Below are positions 5,862 through 11,571 of a stretch of DNA of 50,715 nucleotides, in pieces; positions within the stretch are counted from its first letter, which is position 1; each line of letters starts with the position of its first letter. The position numbers were made by a program, and so were the translations under genes. The notes beneath the pieces were generated by a model. That model was not told the origin of the DNA. It made no database searches and worked only from the letters and a program-made list of their open reading frames with translations. Source of the DNA: a virus; IMG/VR virus record IMGVR_UViG_3300043570_000972, positions 1-50,715 of that record. One strand, written 5' to 3'.

Positions 5862-6146
5862 ATGAACCAATTTATGGAAAACTATGCCTCATGGGTGCTT
5901 GCCGTCATAGGAGTCTCAGGTATATTTTTTGTTGGCCGTAAAAATTTTCTTGGCTGGTACATTCTTTTATTCAATGAAACTTTGTGGATAGTTTATGCTG
6001 TTGCTACTAAACAGTATGGGTTTATATTCTCTGCTCTCGCATATGCAGCAGTATATGTTCAATCACATAGACACTGGAAGGCTTTAGATTCAGAAAAGTT
6101 ATCTTGGAGGAGTTTTGCCAAGTTGGTCTGGGACCGCAATGATTAA
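5862..6146 (+). CDS. Three-helix membrane protein, PnuC-like
   Basis: 94 residues with three hydrophobic segments (about 10-27, 30-50 and 52-68) separated by short turns, then a charged tail. The repeated Trp/Tyr pattern (WYILLFNETLWIVYA) recalls PnuC-type vitamin transporters or half-size SWEET-like proteins, which have longer or duplicated bundles. A role in nicotinamide riboside uptake would fit the NadR-like enzyme at 15286-16047, but this is speculative. A plain phage membrane protein is the conservative reading. Start fixed by its promoter. Confidence 0.55.
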   Translation: MNQFMENYASWVLAVIGVSGIFFVGRKNFLGWYILLFNETLWIVYAVATKQYGFIFSALAYAAVYVQSHRHWKALDSEKLSWRSFAKLVWDRND

Positions 6147-6345
6147 CATGGAGATTCCTGATCCATTCCAAACCTTTGTAGCCAAGAAGTATGCTAACGC
6201 TAAGGGTTTAGTGTATGACTTCTTTGCTAAGGAGTGGTACCTTAAGACTGCTTGCTGTGGTGAAGAATTATATGCCCCGAATAAAAAGACAATGACCAAA
6301 ATCCGTTTATACCATACAAGAAATGAGTGCACTGGTGGATACTGA
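6139..6345 (+). CDS. Small hypothetical protein with Cys pair
   Basis: 68 residues, Lys- and aromatic-rich, containing LKTACCGEELYAP. ATG 6139 overlaps the previous stop; ATG 6148 is an alternative with no better ribosome site. A GGAGGAG lies further upstream at 6106, too far for clear use. Its end overlaps the next gene. Function unknown. Confidence 0.55.
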   Translation: MINMEIPDPFQTFVAKKYANAKGLVYDFFAKEWYLKTACCGEELYAPNKKTMTKIRLYHTRNECTGGY

Positions 6346-6457
6346 ACAAACCTTTGATCAAGAGTTTACTGTTGAAGACATTACGAAGGCCATAGTTAAT
6401 CAGGCTAGGGCTGATGTTAAGTCTAAGTTTGGCAATAAGAAACGGCATAGACAATGA
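6323..6457 (+). CDS. Small hypothetical protein
   Basis: 44 residues beginning within the end of the upstream gene and overlapping the next by ATGA (6454-6457). An acidic N-terminal half is followed by a basic tail (KFGNKKRHRQ). The tight overlaps at both ends are the main support. Confidence 0.55.
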   Translation: MSALVDTEQTFDQEFTVEDITKAIVNQARADVKSKFGNKKRHRQ

Positions 6458-6561
6458 AGAATGAATGTGAAAAGTGTGAAATGCACTACAAGGATCCTTT
6501 GTTTTGGGACTATCATCAGACTATGAGTGACTATAAAATATGGTGCACTAAAAAATTATAG
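6454..6561 (+). CDS. Tiny Cys/His protein
   Basis: 35 residues starting by ATGA overlap: CEKCEMH near the start and WCTKKL at the end could form one zinc site. It ends one base before the converging Stealth-like gene, with no terminator hairpin visible between them. Confidence 0.5.
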   Translation: MKNECEKCEMHYKDPLFWDYHQTMSDYKIWCTKKL

Positions 6562-6562
6562 T

Positions 6563-7252
6563 TTATTTTTCAAACTGAGATGGCTCACTAAACATATCCT
6601 TTAAAATATATTCATAAACTTCTGGAAATGATTCATCACCTGTAGACAAATATTCAAAATCCATAGTATTTAGATCTGGACTTTTTGTCCATTTTCTGGT
6701 TGCCATTCTATGAAATTTTACATCATCTACCTCTGTTCCACCAATATCAAACAAGTTTCCATACATTGTTCTGATTGAAACTTTTGATTGAATAACTGTA
6801 GATAGTTTTTGTTTATTTAATTCAATGGGCACATGAATTGCATAATCAAGCGGGTTTTCAATTCCAGCATCTTTTAAAATATTATTTGTATTAATAAGTA
6901 ATGAAGTATAATAAGAACTTTTTGCATTGTCTGTAAATATTTCTACCTTTTTTTGAAAACTTCCACCGTGATATGTGTTGATCTTATTTATTGGCTTGAT
7001 GATATAGAAGTCATCATTCATCAGTACAAAATCTTCTGGTATCCTTTTGCAATTAACAATAGTGTTTAAACTGTTTACCACATTTTCATATTTGTCTTGG
7101 CTTTGATCAGATTTTATATAATTTCCAACATACCAAGAAGGCTTTCCTCCAACAATCCAGATATTAGGATTATCTGTGTTTTTTACAACTGATCTTATTG
7201 AGTACCTTAACTCTTCATTGCTTCCAGGCCTACACAAATATACAAAGTTCAT
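6563..7252 (-). CDS. Stealth-like sugar-phosphate transferase
   Basis: 229 residues. FVLMNDDFYI (75-84) is the conserved-region-2 signature of Stealth proteins (F-Y-NDD-F), and HVPIEL (140-145) fits the downstream conserved His block. N-terminal YSIRSVVKN / IWIVGGKP resembles their opening Rossmann-like strand. Stealth enzymes transfer hexose-1-phosphates during capsule or teichoic-type polymer synthesis; this copy is shorter than bacterial members. It is the only - strand gene between 3421 and 8939, and has its own TATAAT six bases before the ATG. It could decorate the host surface or virion, for example to block superinfection (inference). Confidence 0.65.
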   Translation of the reverse strand: MNFVYLCRPGSNEELRYSIRSVVKNTDNPNIWIVGGKPSWYVGNYIKSDQSQDKYENVVNSLNTIVNCKRIPEDFVLMNDDFYIIKPINKINTYHGGSFQKKVEIFTDNAKSSYYTSLLINTNNILKDAGIENPLDYAIHVPIELNKQKLSTVIQSKVSIRTMYGNLFDIGGTEVDDVKFHRMATRKWTKSPDLNTMDFEYLSTGDESFPEVYEYILKDMFSEPSQFEK

Positions 7253-7271
7253 ATTATGATTATACCAGTGG

Positions 7272-7300
7272 TTGACTTTTGATGCTTATTGGTGTATTAT
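7272..7300 (+). promoter_or_regulatory. Leaderless-type promoter of 7308
   Basis: TTGACT (7272-7277), 17-nt spacer, TATTAT (7295-7300), seven bases, ATG 7308. It is divergent from the Stealth-like gene's promoter immediately to the left. Confidence 0.6.
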
Positions 7301-7307
7301 AGAATAT

Positions 7308-7439
7308 ATGAAAGAACCAAAAATTATGCGAATGGACTGGAAAGCATTAGGATATGAAAGGATTTATGTAGATGGCAAAATCAGATGGGTACCTCAAAAA
7401 GATTACCAAGCACCAGAGAACAAAGATACTTCCTCTTAG
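7308..7439 (+). CDS. Small hypothetical protein
   Basis: 43 residues. The sequence contains ERIYVDGKIRWVP, a beta-hairpin-like segment, then a polar tail. Start fixed by the promoter seven bases upstream. It overlaps the next gene by 68 nt in another frame, so one of the two may be shorter than drawn. Confidence 0.5.
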   Translation: MKEPKIMRMDWKALGYERIYVDGKIRWVPQKDYQAPENKDTSS

Positions 7440-7608
7440 ATGGATAGGTAATCTATGTGGTGAGATTGCTGGCAACAGTGTAGTTAAAGCATTTGCCTTA
7501 CAAGATCAAGAAAACTTTGGATACCGTTTTAAATTTCATAGTAAGGTTTGGCATTATCTAAATAAGCCTTATTCTTGGTGGGGAACATACTACGAAATAG
7601 ATTTATAA
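7372..7608 (+). CDS. Small basic hypothetical protein
   Basis: 78 residues with a strongly basic start (KKITKHQRTKILPLR) and an aromatic C-terminus. A weak AAAGGA site precedes ATG 7372. It overlaps the 7308 gene and is followed 5 nt later by tRNA-Glu. No family recognised. Confidence 0.5.
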   Translation: MAKSDGYLKKITKHQRTKILPLRWIGNLCGEIAGNSVVKAFALQDQENFGYRFKFHSKVWHYLNKPYSWWGTYYEIDL

Positions 7609-7613
7609 TAATT

Positions 7614-7685
7614 GGCCCTATCGTCTATCGGTTAGGACAACGCCCTTTCACGGCGTAAAGACGGGTTCGATTCCCGTTGGGGCTA
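7614..7685 (+). tRNA. tRNA-Glu (TTC)
   Basis: Complete cloverleaf: acceptor GGCCCTA with TGGGGCT, D arm GTC..GAC, anticodon arm ACGCC-CTTTCAC-GGCGT (anticodon TTC), T arm ACGGG-TTCGATT-CCCGT. CCA is not encoded. Two wobble pairs in the acceptor stem. Confidence 0.9.
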
Positions 7686-7686
7686 C

Positions 7687-7715
7687 TTGACAGATAGCGT
7701 TTAAAAAGGTATAAT
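7687..7715 (+). promoter_or_regulatory. Perfect consensus leaderless promoter of 7722
   Basis: TTGACA (7687-7692), 17-nt spacer, TATAAT (7710-7715), six bases, ATG 7722. Both hexamers are exact sigma70-type consensus. It begins two bases after tRNA-Glu. Confidence 0.75.
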
Positions 7716-7721
7716 GGATAT

Positions 7722-7895
7722 ATGAGCATAGACGAAATGGCACTAAGAGAAGAAATAGCAAGGGAGATTGAAGCCCTTCCTATTGAACCAGCAGTAACAA
7801 ATGCACTAGGTATGCGTCTTGCTGCTGCACATATAGCAAGAGGGAAAGATAACTATATGACTAAACTAATGGAAAGAATGGTGGACTTTGAATGA
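7722..7895 (+). CDS. Small helical hypothetical protein
   Basis: 57 residues, helical and charged, starting six bases after a perfect promoter and overlapping the next gene by ATGA (7892-7895). No recognised domain. Confidence 0.65.
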   Translation: MSIDEMALREEIAREIEALPIEPAVTNALGMRLAAAHIARGKDNYMTKLMERMVDFE

Positions 7896-7981
7896 TTAAT
7901 TTATTATTAATAATCCCTGCTTTTATTGCAGGCTATGTAGCGTGTTATTTTATTATGACATATAAGGTTAATCAAGATTAA
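7892..7981 (+). CDS. 29-residue single-span membrane peptide
   Basis: Starts by ATGA overlap. It is almost wholly one hydrophobic helix (LLLIIPAFIAGYVACYFIM) with a short polar end. Its stop overlaps the proposed ATT start of the HAD gene. Possible small membrane regulator; function unknown. Confidence 0.5.
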   Translation: MINLLLIIPAFIAGYVACYFIMTYKVNQD

Positions 7982-8426
7982 GCCTCCAGCATACATATTT
8001 GATGTAGATGGAACCCTTGCCAATGTAGATCCCTATCTACACCTTGTTCGTGGCTCTAATAGGGACTACGATGCCTTTCATGAGGCTTCTATAGATGCCC
8101 TGCCAAACATAGAGGTAGTAGAAATGTTAAACAATGCTGTCTCAGATCAGCGCTCAATCTTAGTGGTTACCTCTCGTAAAGAAAAATATCGTGGTCTAAC
8201 CTCTATGTGGCTTGCAAAAAATAACATTAGATCCCACGGACTATTTATGAGGGCAGATGATGACAACAGGCCAGACTATGAAGCAAAGAAAGATATGCTT
8301 AATAAGATAACTAAACTATGGGATGTTGTTCACGCTGTAGATGATAATCCAAATGTAATAAAGTTGTGGGAAGATCATAATATTCCTACAACAAAGATAG
8401 GAACTTGGGACGGTAAAAAGAATTGA
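7977..8426 (+). CDS. HAD-family phosphatase (PNK-type 3'-phosphatase domain)
   Basis: 149 residues. YIFDVDGTLAN (6-16) is the HAD motif I with nucleophile D9 and acid/base D11. LVVTSRKEKYRG gives motif II Thr/Ser and VVHAVDDNPN motif IV. The fold resembles the 3'-phosphatase half of T4-type polynucleotide kinase, without a kinase domain. In-frame, no ATG, GTG or TTG exists between the upstream stop (TGA 7956-7958) and motif I. The best start is ATT at 7977 (ATT AAG CCT CCA), overlapping the previous stop with AAGG upstream. Likely roles: end-healing of nucleic acids or a nucleotidase. Confidence 0.75.
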   Translation: MKPPAYIFDVDGTLANVDPYLHLVRGSNRDYDAFHEASIDALPNIEVVEMLNNAVSDQRSILVVTSRKEKYRGLTSMWLAKNNIRSHGLFMRADDDNRPDYEAKKDMLNKITKLWDVVHAVDDNPNVIKLWEDHNIPTTKIGTWDGKKN

Positions 8427-8451
8427 CTTACACTATAGAGAATGGTATGAT
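8423..8451 (+). promoter_or_regulatory. Leaderless-type promoter of 8458
   Basis: TTGACT (8423-8428), overlapping the HAD stop, 17-nt spacer, TATGAT (8446-8451), six bases, ATG 8458. Confidence 0.65.
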
Positions 8452-8457
8452 TAGTAT

Positions 8458-8619
8458 ATGAAAAAATCAAATAATAAAGTATCTCAGCATAAAATCAAAA
8501 GAGCAAATAAGAATAAGAAAAGAATACAAGATAAAACTCATCTATCAAAATTTGAGCGTAAGCAGGAATTTATAAGGCAACAAATAATTTCTGGAGCATT
8601 GTCAGTAATTAATCCGTAG
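8458..8619 (+). CDS. Small very basic protein
   Basis: 53 residues, Lys/Arg/Asn-rich in the first half (KRANKNKKRIQDK). Likely binds nucleic acid or is disordered. Start set by the promoter six bases upstream. No family recognised. Confidence 0.6.
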   Translation: MKKSNNKVSQHKIKRANKNKKRIQDKTHLSKFERKQEFIRQQIISGALSVINP

Positions 8620-8636
8620 AAAGGCAGGTTTATTTT

Positions 8637-8780
8637 ATGGTACATCCTGATGATTTAAAGCAAATATCAAAAGATTTAAAAAGATATATTATTAAAGAAC
8701 ATATGAAAACATATTATCACTGGACAGTGGGATTGCTTTCTTTTGTTATTGGAATTCTTTTTGGATTATTAATTAAATAA
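8637..8780 (+). CDS. Small single-span membrane protein
   Basis: 47 residues: a polar Lys-rich N-terminal helix followed by one transmembrane helix (WTVGLLSFVIGILFGLLI). AAAGGCAGG upstream serves as ribosome site. It ends just before the tRNA pair. Unknown function. Confidence 0.6.
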   Translation: MVHPDDLKQISKDLKRYIIKEHMKTYYHWTVGLLSFVIGILFGLLIK

Positions 8781-8786
8781 GGACTA

Positions 8787-8860
8787 GCACCAGTAGCCAA
8801 GTTGGTTAAGGCACCGAACTCATAATTCGGCTATCGTAGGTTCAAGTCCTACCTGGTGTA
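8787..8860 (+). tRNA. tRNA with CAT anticodon (Met or Ile2)
   Basis: Acceptor GCACCAG with CTGGTGT, anticodon arm CCGAA-CTCATAA-TTCGG, T arm GTAGG-TTCAAGT-CCTAC. CAT could be elongator Met, or Ile (ATA codons) after lysidine modification. The many ATA codons in this AT-rich genome make Ile2 plausible. Confidence 0.88.
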
Positions 8861-8864
8861 CAAT

Positions 8865-8936
8865 ATCTCTGTAACTCAGTGGAAGAGTGACACCCTTCTA
8901 AGGTGTAGGTCGTAGGTTCGAATCCTACCAGGGATG
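8865..8936 (+). tRNA. tRNA-Arg (TCT)
   Basis: Acceptor ATCTCTG with CAGGGAT, anticodon arm ACACC-CTTCTAA-GGTGT (anticodon TCT, reads AGA/AGG), T arm GTAGG-TTCGAAT-CCTAC. It lies four bases after the CAT tRNA. AGA codons are frequent in the phage genes. Confidence 0.88.
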
Positions 8937-8938
8937 CT

Positions 8939-9067
8939 TTATTTCTTAGGATGCTTTACTTCGTATGGTGCAATTTTAGACTTGATGCGACCATCTTTAT
9001 ATAATCTTACGATCCATCCATCTTTGATCTGAATTGGATTAAAGGCTGTTGCTTTTTTCTTTGGCAT
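8939..9067 (-). CDS. Small basic hypothetical protein
   Basis: 42 residues: MPKKKATAFNP then a beta-rich segment (DGWIVRLYKDGRIKSKIAPY). It ends against the converging tRNA-Arg, and its 3' end carries a short direct repeat of the tRNA end (GGATGCTTTA). Two bases downstream of the next - strand gene. Function unknown. Confidence 0.55.
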   Translation of the reverse strand: MPKKKATAFNPIQIKDGWIVRLYKDGRIKSKIAPYEVKHPKK

Positions 9068-9069
9068 AA

Positions 9070-9393
9070 TTAGTCCTTAAATAAACTAGTAATTCGTGTA
9101 TCTTTTGAATAATCTTTTGCATCTTCTCTTATTGAAGTAAACAAAGATTTTGTGACTGGCACACAATTAGGAACTGGGTTACCATCTGCTCCTGGCTTCA
9201 TACCTCTTTGTACATAACCTTCCCAGCACGGGTCAGCCTTTCCAATTGATGAGTCATACATAGCCATAGCAACCTCTGAGTCGGTCTCTGAAGAGCATAT
9301 TGGGCAGTCTGGGCAGTCTACATTAAGTTCTTTGCAGGTCTCACAGTCGCAGCCTTGGTAAGTGCTTGTTGGCATCATTGAATCATCTATCAT
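9070..9393 (-). CDS. Cys-rich protein with CWxGYxxxGMKPGxxGxxVPNCVP motif
   Basis: 107 residues. The N-terminal part has CDCETCKE and CPDCPIC clusters (likely zinc). Residues near 56-78 hold CWEGYVQRGMKP...VPNCVPV, a short motif I recall from several phage head- or portal-adjacent proteins, function uncertain. A -10 box (TATACT) sits six bases before ATG 9393, so it is probably expressed from a leaderless transcript. Confidence 0.6.
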   Translation of the reverse strand: MIDDSMMPTSTYQGCDCETCKELNVDCPDCPICSSETDSEVAMAMYDSSIGKADPCWEGYVQRGMKPGADGNPVPNCVPVTKSLFTSIREDAKDYSKDTRITSLFKD

Positions 9394-9410
9394 TATATTA
9401 GTATATCATA

Positions 9411-9677
9411 TTAACCAGCAAGCCTATTATGAGTCCTGATCCTGTGGCAGTTGGCACAAACCACCTCACACTTTTCAATTTCTTTCTTTATAGCCTTCCA
9501 AGAAAACCCATCGTGGATCATCCTTGATACATTATATTTCTTGTCTCTTATGTGGTCAAAATCTAAAATAATATGGTTGCCGATACCACAGTCTACGCAG
9601 CCAGAATCCTCTTTTATCTTAGCAAGCATCTTCTTATACTGCTGCTTATTATAACTTTCCAACTCTTTGTCAGTCAT
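9411..9677 (-). CDS. HNH-type endonuclease
   Basis: 88 residues with a small HNH/zinc fold: CVDCG, then LDFDHIRDKK (the DH of the beta-beta-alpha-metal site), then CEVVCANCHRIRTH with the closing His and the second CxxC. Start taken at ATG 9677, seven bases after TATAAT. An upstream in-frame extension runs into the structured RNA at 9705-9788 and is not needed. Likely a free-standing homing-type nuclease. Confidence 0.8.
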   Translation of the reverse strand: MTDKELESYNKQQYKKMLAKIKEDSGCVDCGIGNHIILDFDHIRDKKYNVSRMIHDGFSWKAIKKEIEKCEVVCANCHRIRTHNRLAG

Positions 9678-9704
9678 TGATATTATTATACCGCCAAATG
9701 TTAG

Positions 9705-9788
9705 GTCCCACACAGGCAATTCACCTGACTTGCGCCACGGTCTCTATCCAATGGGTAACTAATCCATCACTAAGGTCCTGTGTGGGAC
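9705..9788 (-). ncRNA. Candidate structured small RNA
   Basis: A perfect 12-bp inverted repeat, GTCCCACACAGG (9705-9716) and CCTGTGTGGGAC (9777-9788), closes an 84-nt element with internal complementary pieces (ATGG/CCAT, ACCT/AGGT). On the - strand TATAAT (9800-9795) lies exactly six bases before the first base of the stem, the same spacing used for leaderless genes. Transcription should therefore start at the hairpin. It lies between pstS and the HNH gene and matches no RNA family I can name. Direction is inferred from the -10 box. Confidence 0.5.
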
Positions 9789-9804
9789 TATAATATTATA
9801 TCAG

Positions 9805-10839
9805 TTAATTTCCAGAACTTATCTCAGATATTTTTTCTCTAGCAAGGATTAGTGCAGGACCAGACAGTGGTGCATATCCTAGCCTAACTGCATCCTTTGT
9901 ACAATTTGCTATTGAAAAGGATAGGAACTCTTTAACTGCAGTATTTTTAGGAGTTTTTTCTTTAAAGGCTATGATATAACTAAAGGCAGATAGGTTATAT
10001 GCTAATGGGTTTGGGTTATTATAATTAGCATTAATAATCCCGTTATCTCCCCGCTGGAAATTACTAAGAAATTGAGATGCTGACTTTGCGCTTGGTTTTA
10101 TAAATTTCCCTGCTGAGTTTTCTATCAAAGCAACCTTTAAACCAGACGCATAAGATAATTCTGCGTATGTTATTACACCATTCATCTGTCTTGTAAGCAT
10201 TACAACACCGTGAGATCCTGATCCTGCTTGTGCTGTTATTGGAATTGTTCCTGGGAATGCAGCCTTAAAATCTTTATTTCCTGGCTTTTTCCAAATATTA
10301 GGATTCACCGCATTAAAATACTCAGTAAATATTTGAGAGGTTCCTGACCCATCTGCTCTAAATGCAATTTTTAATGGTGTAGATGGAATCTTTGGCTTTA
10401 TGTTTTTGATAGTATTGTCTTTAACTATTTCTTTATGGTTCCATTTTGTTATCTGTCCCGCAAAAATTTTAGCAAGTGTAGGCTTACTGAGTTGTATTGG
10501 CTTATTGTATCCATCAAGACGGTACATTATTGCAATTGGGCCAGCAATGAATGGCACATAAACATATCCCTCTGGTTGTTGCTCACCTGAAGCAAATGGA
10601 GTATCACTACCAGCAAAATTTATTATTTTATTGGACAGTTGGTTTCTTCCTGCCCCAGATCCAAGTGATGAATATGTTACTGTATTTCCTGTTGATTTTG
10701 CATAAGTGATACGACATGCGTCAAGGTAGTTTGCTATAAAGGAAGATCCACTACCAGTAATTTGATCTGAAGCGGATGCTGATGGAATAAAAATAAATGA
10801 CGCAGCGAGTGCTGCGATGAGCGATAGTTTAAGTTTCAT
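9805..10839 (-). CDS. pstS: Phosphate ABC-transporter substrate-binding protein PstS
   Basis: 344 residues. A Sec signal peptide (MKLKLSLIAALAASFIFIPS, cleavage about ASA-SD) is followed by the PstS pattern: ITGSGSSFIANYLDACRITY, the NFAGSDTPF phosphate-loop segment, AFRADGSGTSQIFTEYF and AQAGSGSHGV. It binds inorganic phosphate outside the membrane and delivers it to PstCAB, here presumably the host's. No lipobox Cys is visible, unusual for a Gram-positive host. No other pst gene is present, as in cyanophage pstS auxiliary genes. TATACT lies six bases before the ATG; no clear -35 or Pho box was found. Confidence 0.9.
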   Translation of the reverse strand: MKLKLSLIAALAASFIFIPSASASDQITGSGSSFIANYLDACRITYAKSTGNTVTYSSLGSGAGRNQLSNKIINFAGSDTPFASGEQQPEGYVYVPFIAGPIAIMYRLDGYNKPIQLSKPTLAKIFAGQITKWNHKEIVKDNTIKNIKPKIPSTPLKIAFRADGSGTSQIFTEYFNAVNPNIWKKPGNKDFKAAFPGTIPITAQAGSGSHGVVMLTRQMNGVITYAELSYASGLKVALIENSAGKFIKPSAKSASQFLSNFQRGDNGIINANYNNPNPLAYNLSAFSYIIAFKEKTPKNTAVKEFLSFSIANCTKDAVRLGYAPLSGPALILAREKISEISSGN

Positions 10840-10899
10840 AGTTATAGTATATCTAACAATTCTATAAAGTTTTGTTATAAGTGGTAAACAAATAAGGAA

Positions 10900-11029
10900 C
10901 TTTAGATGAATAATGAGCAGTTTATAGACGACTGCTCAGGTCTATTAGCCACGAAGGTTCAACTCCTGCTAACTCTCTTCTCATAAGAGCATCCGTTGTA
11001 AAACCTTTTAAAGTCTCATAGCGGAATGT
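10900..11029 (-). ncRNA. Candidate structured RNA with pseudoknot upstream of pstS
   Basis: The 200-base gap between hsp20 and pstS has no ORF but dense complementarity. On the - strand ATAGAC (10945-10940) pairs with GTCTAT (10929-10924). Their loop holds GAGCAGT, which pairs with ACTGCTC further 3' (plus-strand TGAGCAGT 10914-10921 and ACTGCTCA 10931-10938). That is an H-type pseudoknot arrangement. Further stems are TTAGC/GCTAA (10945-10972) and CTCTT/AAGAG (10975-10989). TATAAT (11040-11035) abuts the hsp20 stop, placing a start near 11028. It could be an independent RNA or a 3' UTR element; no known family recognised. Confidence 0.45.
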
Positions 11030-11040
11030 TATCTATTATA

Positions 11041-11457
11041 CTACTTAATTTTAATAGATTTAGGCTTCTTGTCTTCAGGAACAATTCGTACTACATGAAC
11101 ATGTAGCATGCCATCCTTTAGTTCTGCAGAAGTTACTTCCATATACTCTCCCAAGGCAAAAGATCTTACGAACTTTCTTCCTGCGATACCCTTATGAACT
11201 ACTTCTGCATCTGTAACCTCAACAATATCACCCTTAATAATGAGTGTTCCATTGTCTACGGACACATCAATATCTTCCTTAGAAAACCCAGCAACAGCCA
11301 GTGAAATCTTATATGTATCTTCATCTAGTTTGATAAGATCATATGGAGGATATGATTGTGAGTTTGTTTTATGTGCAGTGTTTAGGCGATTTAACTCTCT
11401 GTTAAAGCCAATAAAAAAAGGATCATTGAATAGATCCATAGCATACTTTGTTACCAT
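11041..11457 (-). CDS. Hsp20 / alpha-crystallin small heat-shock protein
   Basis: 138 residues: NDPFFIGFNRELNRLN N-terminal segment, then an alpha-crystallin domain from about 42 (YDLIKLDEDTYKISLAVAGFSKEDIDV) with the LIIKG strand and a late AELKDGMLHV (equivalent of A-x-nGvL). It holds unfolded proteins for refolding; small Hsps are frequent in cyanophages and some actinophages, perhaps helping virion assembly. It has an extended-type promoter at 11513-11541 and a long leader with an AAAGGGG ribosome site. Confidence 0.9.
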   Translation of the reverse strand: MVTKYAMDLFNDPFFIGFNRELNRLNTAHKTNSQSYPPYDLIKLDEDTYKISLAVAGFSKEDIDVSVDNGTLIIKGDIVEVTDAEVVHKGIAGRKFVRSFALGEYMEVTSAELKDGMLHVHVVRIVPEDKKPKSIKIK

Positions 11458-11512
11458 TTTATTCCCCTTTCAAGCGAATAAGTTAATTCCCCCCTATTGG
11501 GCAGGTATAAAT

Positions 11513-11541
11513 ATTATAGCATAGAAAAGCAGGCCTGTCAA
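11513..11541 (-). promoter_or_regulatory. Consensus promoter of hsp20
   Basis: On the - strand TTGACA (11541-11536), 17-nt spacer, TATAAT (11518-11513) with a TGC just before it (extended -10). The -35 lies within the loop of the upstream operon's terminator hairpin. Transcription yields a leader of about 50 nt. Confidence 0.75.
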
Positions 11542-11555
11542 GTAACAAGCCTGCT
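11522..11555 (-). terminator. Terminator of the 12-16 kb operon
   Basis: AGCAGGC (11555-11549) and GCCTGCT (11534-11528) form a 7-bp stem read on the - strand, followed by TTTTCTAT. It lies 17 nt after the stop at 11572. Its 14-nt loop contains the hsp20 -35 box, so terminator and promoter are nested. Confidence 0.7.
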
Positions 11556-11571
11556 AATCTTATTCTATAGA

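Noticed and set aside
5862-6146. Full PnuC transporter
   Set aside because: Only three helices in 94 residues; PnuC proteins are about twice as long, so only resemblance is claimed.
8931-8959. Direct repeat of the tRNA-Arg 3' end (GGATGCTTTA twice) as an attachment site
   Set aside because: Only about 10 identical bases, no integrase gene in the window, and the repeat lies in a small gene's 3' end.
9678-9719. N-terminal extension of the HNH protein (14 more residues)
   Set aside because: It would place the start upstream of the TATAAT that sits seven bases before ATG 9677 and partly within the RNA stem region; the internal ATG fits the leaderless pattern.
9705-9788. Hammerhead ribozyme
   Set aside because: The CUGANGA and GAAA core boxes are absent on both strands.
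10940-10975. T-loop-like GGTTCAACTCC suggesting a tRNA or tmRNA end
   Set aside because: No acceptor or anticodon arm can be built around it and no CCA or tag reading frame is seen; better explained as part of the structured element between hsp20 and pstS.
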